DNA from: Trichomonas vaginalis G3
Lineage: Eukaryota; Parabasalia; Trichomonadida; Trichomonadidae
Length of the DNA stretch: 64,000 nucleotides
Reading direction: 5' to 3'
Assembly: GCF_026262505.1 (NCBI RefSeq)
Contig: NC_067205.1
Coordinates: forward strand, 11,098,001 to 11,162,000
Numbering within the stretch: the stretch's first letter is position 1; every line of letters begins with the position of its first letter. A model generated the notes under the pieces. The model made no database searches. It saw only the letters and a program-made list of their open reading frames with translations, and was not told the origin of the DNA. The position numbers were made by a program, and so were the translations under genes. This document shows positions 29,773-39,376 of this stretch, in pieces.

Positions 29773-30169
29773 TATAACGTGTTGAAAAGTGACATTATTG
29801 GGAACTAAAAGGATGATAATTTCATTATTTATCCATCAGTAGAACTTATATGATAGCCTAAGATGTCATTTTTAGGCAAATATGTGATTTTCTTGTTAAT
29901 TTGTATCAAAATGAATAGGATATCCTCTTAAATATTAGAGAATGAAACAAAATATGAATGAATTTTACCATATGGAATCTATTTATGAATATGAAAAGCA
30001 TTAATTTTTGAAGATAAAGCTTCCAATTCCAAAATGATATTTGAAATTACTAGAATTATGAAGAATATGGGTATAATTTTATGGAAATATGTATCTACTC
30101 TAAGAAAAACTCATCATGAAATTCCAAATTTTTTTCAAAATCGTGAAAATGAAGTCAACATCAAAGATT
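29773..30169. other. Intergenic spacer left of the second TTAA element
   Basis: AT-rich DNA; nothing recognised. Confidence 0.45.
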
Positions 30170-30789
30170 TTAAGGGTGCGCCCGGGAGGATCATGTAAAC
30201 TTCAGAATTTAGAACCTTATTTTTAAGCAATAACTTGGTACCTAAATAGGTAGGAAAACTCTAAAAATATCAAAAAATACAACTTGGCTCCATAATAATC
30301 CTGTCATGGTGGCTGTTTGTATCCCCTAGTATTTTCCTCTTGAATCTCTTTTTCTGTCGAAATTAAATTCAAATCTCAGAAGTAGAAGTGAATAATCGAC
30401 TTATTACTGCTATTATACGAATAAATAAATTCATTATATTATTTTTATTTACATAATATCTGTTTGAAGTCCATAATTCTATAAATTTTTCTTCAAAAAC
30501 ATTACAATCTTGATAGTTTTGATACTGTTTAATAGGTTTTTGGCACCTTATTTAGTATTTACTACGTATAGAGTCGATCTGAACTTAATTTTCGGAAATT
30601 TAAAATATTTATCATAAGTAAAATCTGATTTGAAATTTATGTTTAACTACTCATATCTTGCATTATCCTGAGTAGCTTTTGTAAAAATTCATCAAAAAAG
30701 ATTTTAACGTGCTTTAATTTTTATTTTTTAAAATAATGCATATTATTATATAACTAGCATATTTACAAATTTTAGTGCTTTCAAAAATT

Positions 30790-30826
30790 TAATCCTCCTC
30801 CTCTCAAATAAACGTACATCCGGGTG
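30790..30826 (+). repeat. 37-bp direct repeat, internal copy
   Basis: The sequence from TAATCCTCCTCCTCTC to CGGGTG matches 31173-31209 with 2 mismatches. It lies about 380 bases left of the element's right end and may be the remnant end of another copy. Confidence 0.65.
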
Positions 30827-31172
30827 GCCTGTTTTTTGCAAAAAATAAAATTTCATTTTTTATGCTTAAAAAGTCAGAATTTTTATTTGCTTCTGGGATA
30901 TATGATGGCTATATCAGATGCCCATTCTTTTTGATACTCAACATTAAACATAAAACTTAGCCGTTAAGGCTCTTCTGAAAATATTTTTTTTCCCGAAAAA
31001 TTTTCGAAAAAAATCAAAAAATTTAAAAATCCGCGAATCTGCAGGGATTTTAAAAAATTCTTTTTAGTAAAACTTAAGGATATTGTATCAGATATATTGG
31101 TATGGGCAAATTCAATTTTAATACAATATTCATCGAGATATTGCGCTAATGAAGCGTTCAAAATTGAGAGGG

Positions 31173-31209
31173 TAATCCTCCTACTCTCAAATAAACGTAC
31201 ATGCGGGTG
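31173..31209 (+). repeat. 37-bp direct repeat, subterminal copy
   Basis: The sequence from TAATCCTCCTACTCTC to CGGGTG runs into the right inverted end of the TTAA element. Its partner is at 30790-30826. Confidence 0.65.
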
Positions 31210-31599
31210 CACCCTTAATGACCATTTTTTCAAATTCAAATTTTTTTTGGAAGTTTCATTATGGCAAATTATTTTTTTAAGGGAAAAAGTATTTAACTTC
31301 AAAATATAAATCGGTGAATTGTTCGTATTATATGTATATTCTTGTTATGATTATGGCATTCCAAACGGGAACCGCGGTTGGTTACCATGGATTTCCGTCA
31401 CCGGTCACATTTTAAAGATTTTTAAAGCCTTATAAAAAATATGCTTTGTAAATCATTTTTTGTAAATCGGCAAAAATTTGGTAATTTTCTTCAACTAATA
31501 AATCTGCGAATAGCATTTATAATACAAGAACAATCTTTTAAAATGCGTTTGATTCATTTTTGTATAATTTCATATAGGCACATATATTCTTCCGGGACT

Positions 31600-31892
31600 T
31601 TCCGTGATTTTACCGTAAAATCATTAGTTTACACCAATTTTTCCGTATTTTGAATAGTTTACTGCACTTTTTCCGTAAAATTGAGTTACGGGAATCCGCA
31701 AAATTTCCGGACCTCATTTTTCATAGAATATAATAATAATATTTGATAAAAAGATATATTATTTATATTTTTGATTTTTGAATTACGGAAAAAGTGAATT
31801 GATAACTTGATTTTTTTATATGGTTAATTTTTCAAATGATATTATGAAGATCTAAAATATTAAAAGTAAAAAATTGAATTACGGAAAAAGTG
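31600..31892. repeat. Cluster of TTTTCCGT/ACGGAAAA motifs
   Basis: CACTTTTTCCGTAA at 31665-31678 has exact reverse complements at 31783-31796 and 31879-31892 (TTACGGAAAAAGTG). Further partial copies lie near 31603, 31640 and 31684. The outer copies could pair as hairpins. Confidence 0.6.
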
Positions 31893-32559
31893 AGGTCAAA
31901 AGTGAAATAAATTTGCAGAACAATTTTCATTGAATAAGACATTGAGTATCACACTTTAGTGAATCAACATCTATAAGAATGAAGTGTTTTGAAGCTGAAA
32001 TAATATTGAATAGAAATTAATTTTTTCTGAAATTTTGAATGAAATTATGGAAAAAAAAATTACTAAATATTGTATTATACAAATATATTATTTTAAAGGA
32101 AAAATAGATGCTGATAGAAACGATGAAAAATTTTGATAACTTTACAGTTAATTTATGTTCGTTAACCACAGAGCTTGCAATCCAAAGCTCACGTTAGACT
32201 ACAAGAGTCATGAAGTCTCATACTAAGGGATATCCAACATATATTTTTAATAATCTAATGTTTGTGACAAATATTCAACATAAAATTAAGTTTTTCGTTT
32301 CGTTACAAGGCATTCATACTTTGGAGATATCATTTAATGTACAGAAAAGTTAATATTAAACAATACATGCTAAAGAATTAATAAATAAGATAATAAAATA
32401 ATTTATACGTAATTACTTTCATTTAATATGCTTTATGCTGTATAATATTGATTAAGAGGCATTAAAAGGTTCCATAGTCTGCTTTTATAGGCAAGATTTT
32501 TGATAAAAATTTAAAATTTTGAAAAATGATGAGAAAAGGAAAAAAAGGTAAATGAGCGC

Positions 32560-32616
32560 AAGAGGAGGAAAAAAGAAAAAGAAAAGAAAGGGAAGGGAAA
32601 ATAAAAGAAAGAAGGA
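32560..32616 (+). repeat. Polypurine tract
   Basis: Nearly every base from about 32560 to 32616 is A or G on the plus strand (with one T near 32602), a composition able to form triplex or slipped structures. Confidence 0.6.
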
Positions 32617-32646
32617 CATATAAAAATTTAGATGCGCATTCTTAAT

Positions 32647-32670
32647 GCCGAGGCGGCTTGCCGCCGAGGC
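32647..32670 (+). repeat. GC-rich hairpin with GCCGAGGC direct repeats
   Basis: GCCGAGGC occurs at 32647-32654 and 32663-32670, and GGCGGC-TT-GCCGCC folds between them. The patch, continuing to CTACGGTAACCCGGC near 32700, is far richer in GC than its surroundings, as at transposon ends. Confidence 0.55.
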
Positions 32671-33026
32671 GCGATTTTTTTAGGCCTCTACGGTAACCCG
32701 GCAATGTTTTTTTAAATCTTGTACAGCCCTAGTTATGATTGATAATTACTGTTTAAACCTATAATTATATTTTCAATTAAAATATTTTCCTCTTAATTGC
32801 TTATACAGTCTCTGAATTCTTCAATAATGTCTTACACTCACATATTCACACACTTTCTTTTAGCTTAAAATTGGACTTTTATCTGGTATTTTATTAAAAA
32901 ATAAAGGAAGCAATGAATAGAAATACGCAAACAAGAGAAATGATTTTAATACAAACAAAACATAATATTAGAAAGCAATATTAAAATATAAAAAGTAATA
33001 AAAAAACAAATTAGCAAATAAAGCCA

Positions 33027-34199
33027 CTACTTAGACCCAGAATATGCTATCGGAATTCCATCACTTGCTTCACTTAGCTGCTGTTCATCCGAAGACGTAT
33101 TAAAATTTGCTTTGCGGTTGGATGTTCTCACAGTTTTTTTGCATTCAATCGTAATTGTTAATCTCATTCTTTCCAAGTGATCATGGCGTTTATAGAAGAG
33201 AATGTAAGGACACAAATTGAGTTCATTCAAATCTTTATCGATTTTTGTAATTGATGAATCGTTATGCTGGAACCACTCGCTGTTGCCACATCTAGTCAAT
33301 GAATAGTAATGGCCAAGGTCAATAGCTCGACCTTCGTGGCAAATCATTCCATAAAGTTTGTAAGCGGCAGTTCTTCGATAAGCATTAAACAATCGTAAGT
33401 TTAGTTCATCGTCGATTGTAATTTTGTCGTCCATTTTTTTACCGTTTGATTGAAAACGAATTAATGAGAGTATTAAAACGTTTGGGAGATCTATTAGCTG
33501 TTGCTTTTTGGTAGCAGTACACTTATTTTTGCATTTTTCGCATTCGAAGCTGGCAACCTCTTGAGACATCATATAATTTTCCAAACAACCTGAAATTGAG
33601 TCAGAAGTCAAAGGAAGATTGATATCAAAAAAGGAAGACACCGTCTTATGCTCGTGCCTACATTGGGTGCATGTTGTAGTTTCTTTCATTTTCCCGGCAA
33701 AAAATGATCTAATAGGAGTGGTTGCTTCATTCTGCGTTTTCTGAGATGGACAGAGACATTCATCATCAAACTTATTGAGTAATGAAAGAAGGAATTCATG
33801 AGCATCTTGCTGTAAACCTGATCTCATCAAAGGACTAATTTGAGAAATTTGTCCATAGAACATATGGGGTGCAGATTCTGGTATAGTATGCATAGCTCTG
33901 CAGAGTTCTGCAAAGTGATAAAGGTAGCAAGCTTTTTCGGAATTCAATTCGTAAATTAAGTTGGGCATGTTTTTAGTAAAATATTCAAATCCCGGGGTAT
34001 AAACTAGACATTGGAGAACTGCATTGATAAAGCAACTATTCCCTAAGTTGTGCAGGGTACCGAGCGGACGAGAAATAGGGTTTTTCATCATTAGATGCCT
34101 TGCCCAATCGACATCATATTTAGTCATTGCTTCTGGATTCTCACCAATTGGCTTAATTTCAAGCCAGCTTCCAGGGGAAGAGTCTATTGAGCTTTTCAT
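33027..34199 (-). CDS. Ubiquitin-specific protease (USP/UCH family)
   Basis: A 390-residue cysteine protease starts at the ATG at 34199. The Cys box is GTLHNLGNSCFINAVLQCLV with catalytic C56, and QQDAHEFLLSLLNKF (130-144) is the QQDA box. Zinc-finger pairs are C177/C180 (CTQC) and C220/C223 (CEKC), and the His box is DLGHYYSLTR with H297. SEWFQHNDSSIT (307-318) supplies the third catalytic residue. All catalytic and zinc residues are present. The compact catalytic domain and the SRPLGTLHNLGN lead-in are closest to the USP36/USP42/Ubp8-type branch. It removes ubiquitin from proteins; the substrate is unknown. The C-terminal 50 residues are Ser/Asn-rich and disordered. TCATAG about 20 bases upstream may be its initiator. 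Confidence 0.95.
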   Translation of the reverse strand: MKSSIDSSPGSWLEIKPIGENPEAMTKYDVDWARHLMMKNPISRPLGTLHNLGNSCFINAVLQCLVYTPGFEYFTKNMPNLIYELNSEKACYLYHFAELCRAMHTIPESAPHMFYGQISQISPLMRSGLQQDAHEFLLSLLNKFDDECLCPSQKTQNEATTPIRSFFAGKMKETTTCTQCRHEHKTVSSFFDINLPLTSDSISGCLENYMMSQEVASFECEKCKNKCTATKKQQLIDLPNVLILSLIRFQSNGKKMDDKITIDDELNLRLFNAYRRTAAYKLYGMICHEGRAIDLGHYYSLTRCGNSEWFQHNDSSITKIDKDLNELNLCPYILFYKRHDHLERMRLTITIECKKTVRTSNRKANFNTSSDEQQLSEASDGIPIAYSGSK

Positions 34200-34865
34200 A
34201 ATAAAATTTATCTATGACGTTAGAATTTGAATTATATTGAAACTAGTCAATTTTTTTAAAAATCATACAAGAATATAATGTATAATAAAATATTTTTGAA
34301 TCCATTCAAAAAATATTTCAGATTCAGAAAATTCAATGCTTCGAAGATATCTCATTTATTTAGGCTATTTGATTGTTTATAATTGTTCTTCAAAATTGAA
34401 AACCGTGATTTCTTACTGTAATCTGCTTTTTTTTGAATTTGGTTGTGCGAAATTTGATGAGTTTTGCTGTAATCATGCATTTTTGGTTACAGAAAAGCTC
34501 ACATCCGACTGTTCTATTATGTCCCTAAGTAACATCATTGGATCTGAATATATTATTTTAATTTCATTTTTTTCATCTTATTTTTGGATATATTTCATTT
34601 AATTCATCTTATTGGGCTTTTCAGTTATAGTACATATGAATAAATTTTAGAAATCAATTTCCATTTCATTTATCGTCAATGTTTTCCAACTGAAATTCAG
34701 AGAAAAATTTTGATCAGTATAAAACGGTTTTATAATCAAAAAGTTTTCGGAATTTTTTTGATATTTTAGGAATGTACACATTTATTCATATTCATAAATT
34801 TTTAAGTAATGGTGATGATGCTCAGAAAAATTTTTCAACCATAATTTTTTATTGAAATAATAACT
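34200..34865. other. Intergenic spacer between divergent genes
   Basis: About 670 AT-rich bases. A hydrophobic 88-codon frame (34336-34602) exists but lacks an initiator and coding character. Confidence 0.5.
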
Positions 34866-34874
34866 TCATTTTTA
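34866..34874 (+). promoter_or_regulatory. Initiator element TCATTTTTA
   Basis: TCATTTTTA precedes the ATG at 34879 by 4 bases and fits TCA(+1)Py(T/A). Confidence 0.7.
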
Positions 34875-34878
34875 TAGA

Positions 34879-35313
34879 ATGCAGTCCAACAAAGCAATTC
34901 TTAATAATCAGGATTACTTGTATGAGTTAGCATTAAGTAAACAACTTGAAATTCAAGCTCAAGAAGAGAGAGAAGTTGAAAATCAAAAACAAAGGGAAGT
35001 ACAAATCAGAATTAACAAACAAACAATGCATGAACGAATTCAAAAATCTATAGAGGTCGGAATAAACGGTGATATGAAAATTAAATTCGTTCTTCCAAAT
35101 GGAAGAAAGATAATGAAGAGATATACAAACCAGATGACAGTGGAATCCTTATTCCAAAGTATCATTTGCGATGAATGCTACTTTGACTCTAATTATGAGG
35201 AGCTTCCATTCTTCTTACGTGATGTTCATGGAAAAATTTTTGAAAGAAGTAATTTAACATTAGAACACGCTGGAATTAAGTCAAATACAAACTTTTACGT
35301 CACATTATCTTAA
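34879..35313 (+). CDS. UBX-domain protein
   Basis: A 144-residue protein starts at an ATG behind a clear initiator. Residues about 10-60 form a charged helix (LEIQAQEEREVENQKQREVQ), as precedes the UBX domain in FAF/UBXD proteins. Residues 65-143 read as a UBX beta-grasp fold: IKFVLPNGRKIMKRYTNQ (strands 1-2), TVESLFQSI (helix), LPFFLRD (the loop that carries FPR in p97-binding UBX domains, here FLR) and LTLEHAGIKSNTNFYVTLS (the last strands). UBX proteins recruit the AAA ATPase p97/Cdc48 to ubiquitinated or membrane substrates. The protein lacks UBA and UAS domains, so it is a minimal adaptor. The divergent neighbour is a ubiquitin protease, possibly coincidental. Confidence 0.8.
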   Translation: MQSNKAILNNQDYLYELALSKQLEIQAQEEREVENQKQREVQIRINKQTMHERIQKSIEVGINGDMKIKFVLPNGRKIMKRYTNQMTVESLFQSIICDECYFDSNYEELPFFLRDVHGKIFERSNLTLEHAGIKSNTNFYVTLS

Positions 35314-35663
35314 TCATATAATATCCCTCTTGCATTGTTTTGTAATAAAGTATATATAATATATATAATTCCAGTTAATTTTATCCAATTAATTGAGATT
35401 AAGAATCAAGTCCAATAATTGGTTGAGTAAGATTTGATAACTAAGCTATTTTCCTATTGAATGGATTAATTATTATAATATTTATTTGATTGAAATTTTG
35501 ATTTTAGAAGATATTGCATAAAAGCTATATTGATTAATACTAATCAAAGAATTGTTATAATATATCATCTCATATATGTCGAAAGTGGTTGAGATTAAAA
35601 AAAAAAAAATTTAATAGATTATAGATATAAGTTTATACAATAGAATTTACTTTTCACAAAAGG
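35314..35663. other. Convergent intergenic spacer
   Basis: AT-rich spacer; nothing recognised. Confidence 0.5.
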
Positions 35664-37400
35664 TTAATCAGCGGGAGCTGGATCTTCATCACCAGAAGCT
35701 TCTTCTGGTTTATTAGAAATGTCAATTCCACAAGCATAAAGAATAGCTCGTGTAAATATTTGTGTCCAAGGCTGATCAGGTGGAAAACCAAGTCTATGGA
35801 CTCTGGACGATACAGGATAGAAATTAATTGAAACAATCTTCTGATTCATTCTGTTTGTTTCTTTATAGGCAACGAGAGGGACACCATCTGCAAAACTAGC
35901 AACTAATGTTGCGCCTTCATTCAATTTAACGTTGCATCTTGGACTAAATTCTCCGTGTCTTATTGTTTTGATTCCATCCATGAGTGGATGATTATCTTCA
36001 ACAATGACCTTCTCTCTGGCGCATTTGGTCAACTGGGTTCCTCTTGCGAACGGCATTAAACTATCCAAAGCTTCATCTCCTAATCCCCATTCATCATCTC
36101 TGCAGAAACCGTAGCATGTGACAAGGCCACCACCATTCTGCACGTAATCGTAAAGGAATGAGCATGTTATGTCTGGATTTTCAAATTGGTAATGAGTAAA
36201 AGCCAAAACAACATCAAATTGGAAGAGGAGAGTGCTTGTAGGATGACCAGTATCAGCATTGAAGAGGAAAATGTTTTGTGCTTGGATTCCTCCTTCAACT
36301 AAATCTTGTTTGATATCTGTGAGAACGTCAAGGTAAACGGATGACAAAATTAAAACTCTTATATTTTCTTTGGTTACAGGTAATGTATGGTATTCTCTTT
36401 CTTTGCCATCGCCAAGAAATGCTTCCCACATTTGAAGGTTTCTTTGTTTATTAACTCTGGTCGTACTGTTAGTCAGATTTTGTATTTGCTGGCGGACATA
36501 TTCAGATGATGGAGCATTCAAATCATCACGACTTACAAGAGCTGTCATAAATTTATGAGGGAATTTAGAGAATTCCGTATTTGGAATCCTTCTAAAATGC
36601 TTTGCAACGAAAGGAAGTAACAGAGATGATATAGAATTTTGGTTTCTTGGATCGTTTGGAGCAGAATTCTGAACAAGTTCAGTAATACTCGCGGGCCAAT
36701 CAATTTGTAGATAAAGAGACAATAAAGTCTCAACTTCTGACTTTTCTAGCTTGCTATTATTCATTATTGTGTATGCGATTGCAGAACTCAGACAAAAAGA
36801 CGAGGAGTTGAAGTTTTTGTGAGTAATTACTGTATAGAACGTATTATAAGGAAGAGACCATATATCTCCTCTATCAATCAATTCAAAATGAAGGACAATA
36901 TTATCAATAATTGTTGTCATAAAAGTTTCTTCTAATTGCTTTTGAATATACTGCTTTTGTGTGTCGGCATCTGCTTTTGATTTATCTTGTGTATCATTTT
37001 CAGCTTTTAATTTATCTTGAATATCTTTTATCGCGAAATAGAAATACATTGTATTTTCAGCAGTGATATTAGCTTTCATCCATTCAAAAAGAGTGTCAAT
37101 TAGTGCCTGAATTTTAAAGCAAACGGCAATATTTAAGATGGGACCGAATGAATTTTTTGTAACATGGAAATTTGGATCACTGTATAGGAAATTTAACACA
37201 TGTGGGAGACATTCTGAACAAGGGTCTGGAAGTGTTATTTCAACGATTTTTTGTGAGGGATCTTTAGCAAATAAATCATGAAAATAACCAGATCTTTCTG
37301 CAACAATAGCACGGTGTATAGAAATTCTAGTTCCATTTGCCACCAAGCATAAGTCACTAAATGCTTTTGATTGCAATAAAGATGAAAAAGATACCGCCAT
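35664..37400 (-). CDS. BTB/POZ protein fused to an amidotransferase-like domain
   Basis: A 578-residue protein starts at the ATG at 37400. Residues about 10-110 are a BTB domain (KAFSDLCLVANGTRISIHRA, RSGYFHDLF, CLPHVLNFLYSD). Residues 110-330 are helical and BACK-like. From about 345 to 565 the sequence adopts the class I glutamine-amidotransferase/ThuA-like fold: VLILSSVYLD, FDVVLAFTHYQFENPDITCS, then YDYVQNGGGLVTCYGFCRDD and DNHPLMDGIKTIRHGEF. A Cys sits at the nucleophile-elbow position (GGLVTCYG), but a matching His/Glu pair is not obvious, so catalysis is uncertain. BTB proteins are often Cullin-3 adaptors. The fusion suggests a regulated or sensor role and is unusual outside protists. 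The tail is acidic (EASGDEDPAPAD). Confidence 0.85.
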   Translation of the reverse strand: MAVSFSSLLQSKAFSDLCLVANGTRISIHRAIVAERSGYFHDLFAKDPSQKIVEITLPDPCSECLPHVLNFLYSDPNFHVTKNSFGPILNIAVCFKIQALIDTLFEWMKANITAENTMYFYFAIKDIQDKLKAENDTQDKSKADADTQKQYIQKQLEETFMTTIIDNIVLHFELIDRGDIWSLPYNTFYTVITHKNFNSSSFCLSSAIAYTIMNNSKLEKSEVETLLSLYLQIDWPASITELVQNSAPNDPRNQNSISSLLLPFVAKHFRRIPNTEFSKFPHKFMTALVSRDDLNAPSSEYVRQQIQNLTNSTTRVNKQRNLQMWEAFLGDGKEREYHTLPVTKENIRVLILSSVYLDVLTDIKQDLVEGGIQAQNIFLFNADTGHPTSTLLFQFDVVLAFTHYQFENPDITCSFLYDYVQNGGGLVTCYGFCRDDEWGLGDEALDSLMPFARGTQLTKCAREKVIVEDNHPLMDGIKTIRHGEFSPRCNVKLNEGATLVASFADGVPLVAYKETNRMNQKIVSINFYPVSSRVHRLGFPPDQPWTQIFTRAILYACGIDISNKPEEASGDEDPAPAD

Positions 37401-38122
37401 AAAAATTATTAAAAAAATTTGAATTGATCGATAAAGATGTTAACAATCATCATCACAATTATATTTATTTATACCATTAAAAAAAAACGATGAAATTGAA
37501 AGAGATTTTTTACAGGGGGAAATAATTTAAAATTGGGGAAGCAAAAAATTCGTGATCAACATCCAAATTTATATGGAATATATAACTTTTCAAATCAAGC
37601 TTCAACATTTCCATACAAAAATGAATAAATCCAACTCAGTTTGAATTCAAACTCATTTTCATAAATCAATCGTTAAGAGTATGATATATCAAGCTGCAGG
37701 AACGCAAGTTGATTTGCATTGTGTACATAGACGCCGAGAAGTTTTGAAGGAAGTTCGTTGTATGAAATGTTTTATAGGGGTTTATTTTTTTCTGACATTA
37801 TTTAGCGGTCTTAAAAAATTATATTAAAATCGGTTACAACATCACATATCTAGTAAATTAATTTTGAAAGATATCATCCCCCTTTCAAAAATCAATAATT
37901 ATCAACGGTCTTGCCTCAAAAGTGGACGATTTTTCTATCACAATGAATGATAACAATTATAGATATATAACCAATTATGGAATATTTTTTGACTTATTAG
38001 ACTACGATCATTTGTTACTGAAAATATTGGGATAATACTAATTACATAAATGATCAAATTAACAAAATAAAAAAGAAATTTCAAACCGAAAAAATTTTAA
38101 AAATTCTTCACCTCTTCTAAAA
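37401..38122. other. Intergenic spacer between divergent genes
   Basis: AT-rich spacer of 722 bases. A 48-codon frame from the ATG at 37681 looks weakly coding but is unsupported. Confidence 0.45.
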
Positions 38123-39376
38123 ATGACAACTATCCTACGTTATACACCTGATGAATTAATTACACTTTACAAGCCAAGCCCACCTCCCCCAAACATTGAA
38201 AGCTTCGGCCCCGTTAAATTTACTGGAAATTTTCAACCTTTGCAATATTTTAAACCTCCAAAGAAAAAATTTTATCGTGATTCTCTTGATCCAGCAAAAG
38301 GTCCAATTCCTGCATTTAATCCTGTTCGCGCTAATAGATTTTCGCAGAATTCCCAATCTCCTCCCCCAAATTATTTTCCGAAAAATTCTTATCGCTATCA
38401 AAGGAATGCTAGTATATCAGAAAATGAAGCAGACAATTCCGAACCTGTTTATTCTTTTGAGCATGTTATCGACCAACCTTCCAGTGGCTCAGATTTAACA
38501 GAACCAGAATTCCATCGAACTCCCAAACAAAATTATTATAATGGACCACAACAACCGCAACAACCACCTCCAAACCAGCCCTATCAACAGCCTACAATCT
38601 TTAATCCTCAATATCCAAATCCAGGATTTTCACCCTATTACAACCAACAATATATGAACACACCATACGATCAACAAATGTATCAGAATCAAGTTTCCTA
38701 TCAGCAATTTCAACTTATGCAGCAATTTTTCATGTTTCAAGCGATGCAAAATCAAGTACCACAGAATCCAATGGAACAGTTCGAGCAATTCCAAAAAATG
38801 TACGGAACAATGCTAAATTTCCAACTTTTCCAACAAATGTATGCATCAATGATTAATTATCCACCTGGATATGCTCCTCAGTACCAACCAATGAATTTCG
38901 CACCTCCCCCTCAACAAAATTATACTCAAACACCTCCACAGCCAGCACCAGAAACAAAACGTACGCCTCCAAGACAAAATTTACCACCACAATTTCAACA
39001 TTACGTTCCTTCGCCCCAGAAATCAGAACAAACAACACCATCACCTCCACGGAATACACAGAACTCATCTTCTTATCAATCCCAGAAAACAAATACAAAA
39101 TTCTCTCCGAAAAAAGAACAAAGCGACAACGATGACTACAGTGACTATTCAAGCTACTATTCGGAAGAATCCGAAGACGAATATGAAGAAGTTTTTGCTG
39201 CTGTTACTGAAAAAATACCAGCATTCGCACCAAAAAAGAGAGAAGACGCTCAGTCTGTTGAATTGCCCCCTCCAGTAACTAAGCGTCCAAATCACGACAA
39301 CATAAAATATTATAATACAGATAAATATTCAAATGCAGATAAATATGCGCCATATTACCCTAAAAACAACAAATAA
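38123..39376 (+). CDS. Prion-like Pro/Gln/Tyr-rich protein with eIF4E-binding motif
   Basis: A 417-residue protein starts at the ATG at 38123, preceded by TTCACCTC. The N-terminus MTTILRYTPDELITLYKP contains Y7xxxxL12I13, the canonical YxxxxL-hydrophobic eIF4E-binding motif, in the same N-terminal setting as in 4E-T/Cup proteins. Residues about 20-125 are Pro/Ser-rich. Residues about 135-280 are a Gln/Tyr/Pro/Asn/Met prion-like segment (YYNGPQQPQQPPPNQPYQQP, YDQQMYQNQVSYQQFQLMQQ). A Thr/Pro-rich basic stretch and an acidic Ser/Tyr/Asp/Glu segment (DDYSDYSSYYSEESEDEYEE) follow. There is no folded domain. The inferred role is mRNA-granule or translational repression through eIF4E. The motif is direct observation; the function is inference. 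Confidence 0.8.
   Translation: MTTILRYTPDELITLYKPSPPPPNIESFGPVKFTGNFQPLQYFKPPKKKFYRDSLDPAKGPIPAFNPVRANRFSQNSQSPPPNYFPKNSYRYQRNASISENEADNSEPVYSFEHVIDQPSSGSDLTEPEFHRTPKQNYYNGPQQPQQPPPNQPYQQPTIFNPQYPNPGFSPYYNQQYMNTPYDQQMYQNQVSYQQFQLMQQFFMFQAMQNQVPQNPMEQFEQFQKMYGTMLNFQLFQQMYASMINYPPGYAPQYQPMNFAPPPQQNYTQTPPQPAPETKRTPPRQNLPPQFQHYVPSPQKSEQTTPSPPRNTQNSSSYQSQKTNTKFSPKKEQSDNDDYSDYSSYYSEESEDEYEEVFAAVTEKIPAFAPKKREDAQSVELPPPVTKRPNHDNIKYYNTDKYSNADKYAPYYPKNNK

Larger units (their letters stand above)
30170..31218. mobile_element. Second TTAA-flanked inverted-repeat element
   Basis: TTAAGGGTGCGCCCG at 30170-30184 and the reverse complement of TTAAGGGTGCACCCG at 31204-31218 are 14/15 identical. As at 9811-12097, the outer TTAA may be a target duplication, leaving GGGTGCRCCCG ends. 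The sequences of the two elements are unrelated beyond this architecture. No transposase frame is present. A 37-bp subterminal sequence occurs twice inside it (separate entry). Confidence 0.5.
31219..33026. other. Gene-free accessory region
   Basis: About 1.8 kb without a plausible gene. It contains AACCGCGGTT and GGTTACCATGG near 31370-31390, clustered ACGGAAAA motifs (31600-31892), a polypurine tract (32560-32616) and a GC-rich hairpin (32647-32670). These point to decayed insertions rather than ordinary spacer. Confidence 0.5.

Noticed and set aside
31356-32700. A single transposon bounded by GGTTACCATGG and CTACGGTAACC
   Set aside because: The two GC-rich ends are not inverse copies of each other beyond a few bases.
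34336-34602. 88-codon hydrophobic frame in an intergenic spacer
   Set aside because: Hydrophobicity follows from T-rich DNA; there is no initiator and no recognisable motif.
37681-37827. 48-codon ORF starting MIYQAAGTQVDLHCVH
   Set aside because: Weakly coding-like, but no clear initiator and no domain.
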